From positions 1 through 6,480 of the forward strand of contig NMUJ01000062.1 of the NCBI GenBank assembly GCA_002256535.1: a DNA stretch of 6,480 nucleotides, in the 5' to 3' direction. Source of the DNA: Caldifarciminota bacterium 4484_18. Lineage in GTDB: Bacteria; Hydrothermota; UBA3073; NMUJ01. Under the pieces are notes generated by a model, which was given only the letters and a program-made list of their open reading frames with translations, was not told where the DNA came from and searched no databases. The position numbers were made by a program, and so were the translations under genes. Below, in pieces: positions 1 to 5,255 of this stretch (position 1 is the first letter of the stretch; each line of letters opens with the position of its first letter).

Positions 1-500
1 GCCCCATGTATCAGGTTTTTGTCAACCTAACAGGTGCAAACCTCATAGAAGATGTAGAGACCAAGGTGTTGGATAAGGTGACACAGGTTGCACCCACAAA
101 AGATGCACTCCTGCAGGTTACTCTACAGGGGAGGTTAGGCTTACATCCATCAGAGATCAAAAGGGAGCGACTCAAAAAACTGATAGACGACAGGTTCACC
201 CCTATGAGCACACATATAAGGATGGAAGTCACTACGTTCAGTGATACAGAAGGTGAAGAACTACCATTACACCAACTTATATGTGATACAATACAGGCGA
301 TGATAGATGAGTCACCTGAATATCGGCATTTAAAGGATAAATTGACAGACATTGTGCTTAAACTCAAACAGCTTACACTCAACGAAACCATAAGTGAAAC
401 CGAAATTATAGAGGAACTAAGAAAGGATAGCAATGTACTTAAAGAGTATAGAGATAAAGAACATCAAATCTATAAGGGAGATCAGCTTAAACTTTGGTAG
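1..500 (+). CDS. sbcD: Mre11/SbcD-type DNA double-strand-break repair nuclease, C-terminal part (5' end outside window)
   Basis: About 165 C-terminal residues of a protein whose start lies upstream; the reading frame is open back to base 3. There is no catalytic phosphoesterase motif here. What is visible is the region after the nuclease core: a beta-rich capping-like stretch ('LQVTLQGRLGLHPSEI', about residues 37-52 of the visible part), then a helical, charged tail. The Mre11 assignment rests mainly on context: the next gene, overlapping by 68 bp, is an unmistakable Rad50/SbcC, and bacterial Mre11/SbcD genes characteristically sit directly upstream of their ATPase partner. In the known complex the C-terminal part of Mre11 contacts the base of the Rad50 coiled coil, and together they resect or cut blocked DNA ends in the cytoplasm. 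The last 20 or so residues are encoded within the rad50 overlap and may be poorly conserved. Confidence is good for family, moderate for the symbol. Confidence 0.8.
   Translation, partial: PMYQVFVNLTGANLIEDVETKVLDKVTQVAPTKDALLQVTLQGRLGLHPSEIKRERLKKLIDDRFTPMSTHIRMEVTTFSDTEGEELPLHQLICDTIQAMIDESPEYRHLKDKLTDIVLKLKQLTLNETISETEIIEELRKDSNVLKEYRDKEHQIYKGDQLKLW
422..432 (+). promoter_or_regulatory. Shine-Dalgarno site for rad50 inside mre11
   Basis: AAAGGA at 422-427 lies 5 bases before the ATG at 433. It fits the bacterial anti-SD sequence and fixes the rad50 start. Because it lies within the upstream coding sequence, rad50 translation is probably coupled to that of mre11. It is the clearest ribosome site in the window; the other starts here have weak or no SD. 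Confidence 0.7.
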
Positions 501-2724
501 TGGCATACAGGTTATATGTGGGGCTAACGGTGTAGGTAAATCCACAATATTTGAATCCATAGCTTATACGATGTTCGATGTACCAGCTAAGAAGTTCGTG
601 GGTAATATCAAGAACTTCTTAGCGTTTGGTACAAAGAAAGGTGAGATAAACATCGTCTTTGTCGGTAAAGATGGCAAGGAATACAAGCTACGACGGTTCT
701 TGCCGAGCGGTCATCGCATACTTTACGAGTACAGTTTCGGTAATTGGTCTGAAAAGGAGACACGTGAGGAACAGATAAATGCCATCGTTAAGGAGCTATT
801 GGGGATCGATCCCACACGTGCGTTGGATAAGGAGTTTGAGTATGTCATTGGACCATTTCAGGGTAGGTTTCTTTATCCATTCAACGAATCCGGCAAGGAG
901 CGTATCGATAGCTTCGAGAAGATACTCGGTATAAGTGGATTCCGTGAAGCATTTAAGGCTACACAGCGACATGCAAGCCTAATAAAGAGCAAAATAGATG
1001 AGCTCACCAACCGTATAGCGGATTTCGGTAACATAGATGGTGAGCTGGAAAGCAAGCATCGAGAGTATCAGGAGGTGCTCAACAAAATAAACCATGGCAA
1101 GCAGATGCTCCAGCAACTACGTAAAGAGAGCGACAAGCTTACCCAAGAAGTGAGTGAACTCGATCAGCTCAAAAACTCAATCCATGAGCTGGAACTATCT
1201 ATCAAACACGAGGAGGGCAACCTAAAAGCAATCAACAGTGAGTTACAGAAATATCGTCAAGATAAAATGGTTATCACAGAAGCACGTACACAAATGGAGA
1301 AGCTACACCCTTATTATGAACGCTATCGTGAGATAGAGAGGTCAATGGAGGAGTTAAACCGCTCGTTACAGGAAAGGGACAAGCTCACACAGAAATTAAC
1401 CGAATACGAACGTCAACAGGTGGAGCTCGCGACTGAAATAAAGGGGTTAACTAAGGACGTAGACGGCCTTAAGAAAGATATAGATTTGCTCAACCAGGAA
1501 AAACAGCAGCTGGAAGGCGAGCTCTCCCGTAAAGATGAAATTGAACACTCACTTACACAGCTTACGCAGCTACAGAAGCGGTTGGAGGCTCTAAAATCAG
1601 CCAAGGTCACGCTGGAGGAGAGGTTGCGGTTCACAGTTGAGGGAGAGGATAAACTCCGTTCAGGTATATGCCCAATATTTAACGAAGCATGTCCAATAGC
1701 TGATAGTGTGGATTTAACTGAGAAAAAGGAGCAGTTACATGCAGAAATTACTAAATTGAAGGAGGAGATCGAACAACTCGAACCGCAGGTGGGTAAGTTA
1801 GATGATCTGAAGCTACAGCTGAAGAAGTTTGACCTACTGAATGAACGTAGGGATAAAGTACTAACTGAACTCCATACGAAACGTGATACACTCTCACAGG
1901 TTGAGCAAAGGATCGATGAACTACAACTTAAACTCAACCTAATCAATGAAGAGCGTAACGAGTTAGCTGATAAGCTGAGTAAGTTTGACAAACTGCAAAG
2001 GAGGCTGCAGGAGCTAACAGAAGAAAGCGAAAAACTTAAACCCAGCTTCGAGGAGTACATGAAGCTGATGAAGTTTGCCGACCGCGAAAGTGAAGTTAAC
2101 GCACATATCGATAAGCTTGAACACCAGCTATCTGAGGTTAAAGCTAGAATAGGGGCACATACTAAACAACTTGAAGCTATGAAGCGTCGGTACGATGAGG
2201 TAAAACATAGCGAGAAACGCAAACAGCTGGAGAGATTGAAAGCAGATTATAAAGCTCATGAACGTGAGATCGAGATTTACGAAACTAACCTGAAATCACT
2301 GGAAGCTGATATCATCAATCTTGAATCTAAGAAGACGAAGCTGGAACAGCTCAAATCCGAAAGAGATGAGTGGCATCATACCCTTGAGTTGTTGCAATTC
2401 ATAAGGGAGCGCATATTCAACAAGATAGGTGAACGTCTATCACATAAACTACGCACCCGTATAAGTGTCGAAGCCAACCACATCTACCAGGCGATCAGCG
2501 ACACAGATGAGGAGCTGGAATGGGATGAAGGATACTCGATAAGGTTAGTTGATTACGTTAACGGTGTACAACGTGTACGCGAAGATATGAACCTATCAGG
2601 GGGTGAGTTCATGACTGCCGTGATAGCACTGAGGTTGGCATTACTTAAGAGTTTCGCCGAGATCACAGATAACCGTGTGGAGCTGGCAAAAGATCCAATC
2701 CGTGGCACATACGTGAAGAGATGA
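433..2724 (+). CDS. rad50: Rad50/SbcC-type SMC-like ATPase with apparent in-frame loss of Walker B/D-loop/H-loop segment
   Basis: ATPase partner of Mre11/SbcD: ATP binding dimerises its heads and gates nuclease access to DNA ends. The 763 residues show, in order, the N-terminal head with Walker A (GANGVGKST, residues 30-38), a Q-loop (GPFQGRF, Gln143), a long Glu/Lys/Leu-rich coiled coil (about 180-400), a zinc-hook region with Cys413 and Cys420 (CPIFNEAC, CX6C rather than the canonical CXXC), the returning coiled coil (about 425-660), and the C-terminal head with the ABC signature LSGGE (721-725). After the signature helix a family member should continue for 50-60 residues through Walker B (hydrophobic stretch plus DEPT), D-loop and the SHD histidine. 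Here 'ALLKSF' (to residue 741) passes at once into 'AEITDNRVELAKDPIRGTY', which resembles the natural extreme C-terminus. The likely lesion is thus an internal in-frame deletion near 2650-2667, not a simple 3' truncation. A protein without Walker B and its catalytic Glu should not hydrolyse ATP. The start is supported by the SD at 422-427. The gene ends 9 bp from the converging DUF72 stop. Confidence 0.93.
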   Translation: MYLKSIEIKNIKSIREISLNFGSGIQVICGANGVGKSTIFESIAYTMFDVPAKKFVGNIKNFLAFGTKKGEINIVFVGKDGKEYKLRRFLPSGHRILYEYSFGNWSEKETREEQINAIVKELLGIDPTRALDKEFEYVIGPFQGRFLYPFNESGKERIDSFEKILGISGFREAFKATQRHASLIKSKIDELTNRIADFGNIDGELESKHREYQEVLNKINHGKQMLQQLRKESDKLTQEVSELDQLKNSIHELELSIKHEEGNLKAINSELQKYRQDKMVITEARTQMEKLHPYYERYREIERSMEELNRSLQERDKLTQKLTEYERQQVELATEIKGLTKDVDGLKKDIDLLNQEKQQLEGELSRKDEIEHSLTQLTQLQKRLEALKSAKVTLEERLRFTVEGEDKLRSGICPIFNEACPIADSVDLTEKKEQLHAEITKLKEEIEQLEPQVGKLDDLKLQLKKFDLLNERRDKVLTELHTKRDTLSQVEQRIDELQLKLNLINEERNELADKLSKFDKLQRRLQELTEESEKLKPSFEEYMKLMKFADRESEVNAHIDKLEHQLSEVKARIGAHTKQLEAMKRRYDEVKHSEKRKQLERLKADYKAHEREIEIYETNLKSLEADIINLESKKTKLEQLKSERDEWHHTLELLQFIRERIFNKIGERLSHKLRTRISVEANHIYQAISDTDEELEWDEGYSIRLVDYVNGVQRVREDMNLSGGEFMTAVIALRLALLKSFAEITDNRVELAKDPIRGTYVKR

Positions 2725-2733
2725 GACGGTCCT

Positions 2734-3066
2734 TCATATTGCTTTTTCTCCCATCATATAGTTTACACCTTCCTTTAGCCATGTCTTTAGGGTTGTAAGC
2801 TCCTCGTCGGTATACTGGTATCGATACCCACCTTTGCCGTGCAACCTATAGTATGTAATCTCACCCACTGTCTTTTGGCGTTTGAACGGATCAACGCAAT
2901 CCACCACACCCAACTCCTCACATAGCTCACGTATTTCATCAGGTTGCCACTTACCACGTGGCTCCCAACGTATCCTGTCGAAAAACCTACGCAGGTTGTC
3001 TTTGTTCTCATCCGTAGGTTGGAACGCTGCCGGTGACTGAAACACTATCACCTTAGCTTTTAATAT
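2734..3066 (-). pseudogene. DUF72 (YecE-like) gene, 3' part, out of frame with its 5' part
   Basis: Encodes the C-terminal half of a DUF72 protein, a TIM-barrel-like family of unknown function. Recognisable stretches are 'KAKVIVFQSPAAFQPT', 'WEPRGKW', 'CVDPFK' and 'YYRLHGKGGYRYQYTDEEL', all typical of the thermophile branch of the family. Homology begins at about 3066; the in-frame ATG at 3105 lies in sequence coding for the 5' part in another frame, so it is not a natural start. Two further oddities are visible. 'RRFFDRI' runs straight into 'RWEPRGKW' where relatives usually have several more residues (near 2968-2973). The end, 'VNYMMGEKAI' then stop, is shorter than the usual tail, which carries a motif like FNN and a final helix. 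Continues the 5' part at 3060-3347; the join is the 11-bp duplication at 3057-3078. Confidence 0.75.
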
Positions 3067-3078
3067 ACTTTTAATATA
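3057..3078 (-). repeat. Perfect 11-bp tandem duplication causing a frameshift in DUF72
   Basis: On the + strand CTTTTAATATA occurs at 3057-3067 and again at 3068-3078, back to back and identical. On the coding strand the 5' frame reads ...AANILK then VY and stop. Removing one 11-bp copy makes it read AANILKAKVIVFQSP, which is continuous DUF72 sequence. Because 11 is not a multiple of 3, the duplication is a sufficient explanation for the split frame. Replication slippage could create or remove it. Confidence 0.88.
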
Positions 3079-3347
3079 TTTGCAGCTTCCCTTGTCACCT
3101 CCCACGCATGTAGTACCTCAGCTGTAAGTTTGAAATTACCGTACAGCTCAGCTTTACCCGTATCGATACTGGTACGTTTCAGCTTACGATATGTGGGGCT
3201 ACTCGGTGTATGTGTGATCAACTGCCATGCCTTTATCGTGAACTCAAACCCATCGTAGAACGTTTGTTGCACTTCTACCACTTTAAATATCTCGTAATAC
3301 TGCTTACGTGAGAGGGGGAACCCACAACACCCAACTTTAATCACCAT
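3060..3347 (-). pseudogene. DUF72 (YecE-like) gene, 5' part, ends early at an 11-bp duplication
   Basis: N-terminal 95 codons of a DUF72 protein: 'VIKVGCCGFPLSRKQYY' is the first barrel strand and turn, 'VVEVQQTFY' the second, and 'FTIKAWQLITHTPSSPTYRKL' the third. Function of the family is unknown. The frame closes at 3060-3062 just after 'ANILK' because of the duplication at 3057-3078; the rest follows in another frame down to 2734. Within this part 'QQTFY' (to residue 31) joins directly to 'DGFEFTIKAW', where relatives have roughly 15-20 residues, suggesting an in-frame deletion at 3254/3255. The start is either ATG 3347 or GTG 3344; the GTG would overlap the ancestral purD stop (TGA 3343-3341) in a GTGA arrangement, so translation was probably coupled to purD. 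Last gene of the ligase-purD-DUF72 operon. Confidence 0.75.
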
Positions 3348-3415
3348 TTACCCAAGTACCTAAGTCCATGCCACCCTATATCGCTACGATAATATACGCC
3401 ATCAAACTGTATCTT
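3341..3415 (-). pseudogene. purD: Out-of-frame true C-terminus of PurD
   Basis: Downstream of the premature purD stop, a different frame on the same strand reads 'KIQFDGVYYRSDIGW' followed by 'HGLRYLGKW' and TGA at 3343-3341. This matches the well-conserved end of glycinamide ribonucleotide synthetase (typically like F-E-G-M-x-Y-R-x-D-I-G-W/x-A-L). It shows that the gene originally ran to 3341 and overlapped the DUF72 start. The frame is +1 relative to the upstream purD frame, consistent with a deletion whose length is not a multiple of 3. Confidence 0.85.
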
Positions 3416-4547
3416 TGGTATTCAATACCCTACCACCAGCTGTCACTATGCGATCATCTTCACGTCTTGTACCTGCGTGAAATACTATTACATTTTTGAC
3501 ATCATCCAACCCCACTATCTCCTTACCTTTCTCGTATTTGCCAGGGTAGCCTTTCGATGCAAGTACCACACAGACTGCTGTACCGGGTTGCCATTTCAAT
3601 CTCACATTTGCCAGCTCACCATCTATTGTCGCAAGTATAAGTTCTATAAGATCCGATCCCAGTAGCGGTAATATCGCCTGTGTTTCAGGGTCACCAAATC
3701 TTGCATTGAATTCGAGCACTTTCGGTCCCTCATCTGTTAACATCAACCCCGCATATAGGACACCTCTGTATATGACACCTTCACGTTTCAGCTGCCATAT
3801 TGTGGGGTTAAATATGCGTTCGAGGATATTCTCGATCTCATCCTTATCCAAAAACGGTACCGGTGCATATGCACCCATACCACCTGTATTGGGTCCTTTA
3901 TCGCCATCGTATATCTGTTTATGATCTTGTGACGGGATCAACGGTGCTAAATCTTTGCCATCAACAAACACCAGGAGCGAGACTTCTTCACCCTCAAGAT
4001 ATTCCTCTATCACCACCTTACTACCAGCGTCACCCAACGTACGGTTGACCATCAAATCATGTAATACCTCAAGTGCTTGCTCTTTAGTCTTAACAACGAA
4101 GCTACCCTTGCCAGCAGCAAGCCCTGACGCTTTGATCACCTGTGGGTAATTTATAGTTTCAAGATACGATTTCGCCAACCCGTAATTTGTAAATATCTTA
4201 AATCTTGCTGTGGGGACGTTGACCTTTTTCATCACCTCTTTAGCAAACGCCTTATCAGATTCGATATTCGTAGCTTCACGTGTGGGCCCAAACCCCTTTC
4301 CCGGCGGTAGCTCATTTATCATACCTATAGCGAGTGGATTCTCAGGTCCTACCACAACAAGATCAACATTCTTGGCAAACTTGATGATACCCTCTACATC
4401 CTCTGCGTTGATGGGTATATTCTCACCTATAAGTTCAGTACCTGCGTTACCGGGTGCAAAGAACAGTTCATCCACCAACGTACTTTGTGCTAATTTCCAA
4501 CCAAGTGCATGCTCCCTACCGCCACCACCTACTACAAGTACTTTCAT
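3402..4547 (-). CDS. purD: Phosphoribosylamine-glycine ligase (GAR synthetase), 3' end disrupted by deletion/frameshift
   Basis: Second enzyme of purine synthesis: ATP + 5-phosphoribosylamine + glycine to glycinamide ribonucleotide, ADP and phosphate; cytoplasmic. The 381 residues open with the N-domain 'MKVLVVGGGGREHALGWKLA' and 'APGNAGT' (31-37), then 'VVVGPENPLA' (64-73), the ATP-grasp 'IKASGLAAGKG' (138-148) and 'EEYLEGEEVS' (181-190), 'DHK' (208-210), 'GPNTGGMGAY' (218-227) and the metal-binding 'EFNARFGDPETQ' (279-290). The protein is family-like to 'GGRVLN' (371-376), then ends in TKDTV and stop at 3402. Some 20 residues resembling 'VTALGDTLEEA...' are missing, and the genuine last 24 residues are found in another frame ending at 3341. 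Restored length would be near the usual 420-430. The catalytic ATP-grasp part is intact, but the C-domain is damaged, so activity is doubtful. Only 1 base separates its ATG from the ligase stop (TAG-G-ATG), so the two are co-transcribed. Confidence 0.93.
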   Translation of the reverse strand: MKVLVVGGGGREHALGWKLAQSTLVDELFFAPGNAGTELIGENIPINAEDVEGIIKFAKNVDLVVVGPENPLAIGMINELPPGKGFGPTREATNIESDKAFAKEVMKKVNVPTARFKIFTNYGLAKSYLETINYPQVIKASGLAAGKGSFVVKTKEQALEVLHDLMVNRTLGDAGSKVVIEEYLEGEEVSLLVFVDGKDLAPLIPSQDHKQIYDGDKGPNTGGMGAYAPVPFLDKDEIENILERIFNPTIWQLKREGVIYRGVLYAGLMLTDEGPKVLEFNARFGDPETQAILPLLGSDLIELILATIDGELANVRLKWQPGTAVCVVLASKGYPGKYEKGKEIVGLDDVKNVIVFHAGTRREDDRIVTAGGRVLNTKDTV

Positions 4548-4548
4548 C

Positions 4549-5145
4549 CTATCTTTCTATATATAACCCTCGTTTGATTTTCCTCCAGTACTGGGTTGCT
4601 ATCGGGCCGTCACGCCCTACCTCATAGATAGATTCGAGATACTTGAGTACAAGCCCTTCACCACCACTTTTGATAACTGTCTCCCAATGTTCACGTATAT
4701 CGCTTATCCTATCGTATCGCAGAACCTGAACCGGTGGGCTCCAGCTTATTGTCTCAAGTAGGGCCTTCCTTTCACGTAATTTGTGGTTACCAACGAATTC
4801 ACCCTCCCAGAATATCACATCAAACACGTAAATTATAGGATCAACCTTACGTTTACGTGCAAATAGTGACGGTATAAACCGCCTACCACCGGTTGAGTAC
4901 AGTTCAGCATCCACCAAACTACTAGCGGGTAGCTTCCTAAACGCTGGTATCAAATAAGATAGCTTAGCAGTCCAATTAGGTGAACGTTCCAACCTCCTAC
5001 CCCAAAACTCAACCCTACCATCTTGATATTTTATCACTTGTAAGCGCCAGCCGTCAATTTTGGGTTCATATATCCAATCACCTTGCAACCTCTCACCCCA
5101 GTAAGGGATAGGTTGCATCAGCCAGACTGGCCCACTTAACTTCAT
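4549..5145 (-). CDS. Small ATP-dependent DNA ligase, nucleotidyltransferase domain only
   Basis: A 198-residue polynucleotide ligase of the covalent nucleotidyltransferase superfamily, expected to seal nicks through an enzyme-AMP intermediate. Motif I is EPKIDGWR with Lys29 as the predicted adenylated lysine; motif III is VDAELY (Glu81); motif IIIa is YVFDV (106-110); motif IV is GGEGLVLK (161-168, Glu163); motif V is WRKIK (187-191, Lys189 and Lys191). All motifs of the adenylation domain are present and the spacing looks undamaged. There is no OB-fold domain or motif VI, and the next gene is purD, so no OB partner follows. Related short ligases, also resembling the ligase domain of LigD, occur in other prokaryotes. 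First gene of the operon ligase-purD-DUF72. The ATG at 5145 has no visible SD and lies very close to a candidate -10 box, which would give a leaderless message. Nearby mre11-rad50 makes a repair role plausible, but that is inference. Confidence 0.9.
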   Translation of the reverse strand: MKLSGPVWLMQPIPYWGERLQGDWIYEPKIDGWRLQVIKYQDGRVEFWGRRLERSPNWTAKLSYLIPAFRKLPASSLVDAELYSTGGRRFIPSLFARKRKVDPIIYVFDVIFWEGEFVGNHKLRERKALLETISWSPPVQVLRYDRISDIREHWETVIKSGGEGLVLKYLESIYEVGRDGPIATQYWRKIKRGLYIER

Positions 5146-5150
5146 ATTTA

Positions 5151-5179
5151 ATCATTACTGCAATACTGTGGAAAATCAA
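5151..5179 (-). promoter_or_regulatory. Candidate promoter for the ligase-purD-DUF72 operon
   Basis: On the - strand TTGATT (5179-5174) is followed after 17 bases by AATGAT (5156-5151), each matching the sigma-70 consensus at four of six positions. The -10 box ends only 5 bases before the ligase ATG at 5145, so transcription would begin at or next to the start codon. The absence of an SD agrees with a leaderless message. The match is modest and AT-rich sequence can give it by chance. Confidence 0.35.
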
Positions 5180-5222
5180 CCACCATCCCATTTGGCTACA
5201 TTGTCTAAGCTACAGTTGTAAA

Positions 5223-5249
5223 TTGACACACCTCATGACGGCATACTTT
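5223..5249 (+). promoter_or_regulatory. Candidate promoter for the glycosyltransferase-peptidase operon
   Basis: A perfect -35 hexamer TTGACA at 5223-5228 is followed, after a short 15-base spacer, by TACTTT at 5244-5249, a weak -10. Transcription would start next to the preferred ATG at 5256, again giving a leaderless message; no SD precedes that ATG. The short spacer and weak -10 lower confidence. Confidence 0.35.
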
Positions 5250-5255
5250 TACTTA

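Larger units (their letters stand above)
5146..5255. other. Divergent intergenic region between the two operons
   Basis: This 110-bp spacer is the only sizeable non-coding stretch in the window. It separates the divergently read ligase and glycosyltransferase genes and must carry both promoters; the two candidates are listed separately. I see no convincing inverted repeat, operator or small gene in it. Confidence 0.7.

Noticed and set aside
1413..2222. Long open frame of 269 codons on the - strand inside rad50
   Set aside because: Its product is Ser/Leu/Cys-rich low-complexity sequence, the expected antisense shadow of a Glu/Lys/Leu coiled coil, and no start signal is seen. Rad50 homology is continuous through the region.
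2650..2724. Simple 3' truncation of rad50 with random read-through sequence
   Set aside because: The last 20 residues resemble the normal post-H-loop tail of bacterial SbcC-like proteins, so an internal deletion fits better, though this rests on my memory of the family.
2725..2760. Intrinsic terminator between the converging rad50 and DUF72 genes
   Set aside because: There is a short T run (GCTTTTTCT) but no stem of useful length before it on either strand.
3060..3080. Programmed ribosomal frameshifting as the explanation for split DUF72
   Set aside because: No canonical slippery heptamer is present, and the exact 11-bp tandem copy explains the shift completely. Neighbouring deletions also favour damage.
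3477..4566. Several + strand open frames opposite purD
   Set aside because: No family resemblance and they overlap strongly conserved ATP-grasp coding sequence; treated as shadows.
5223..5255. Extended start of the glycosyltransferase at TTG 5223 or ATG 5235
   Set aside because: The extra residues have no family match, the TTG is part of a TTGACA -35-like box, and homology begins at ATG 5256.
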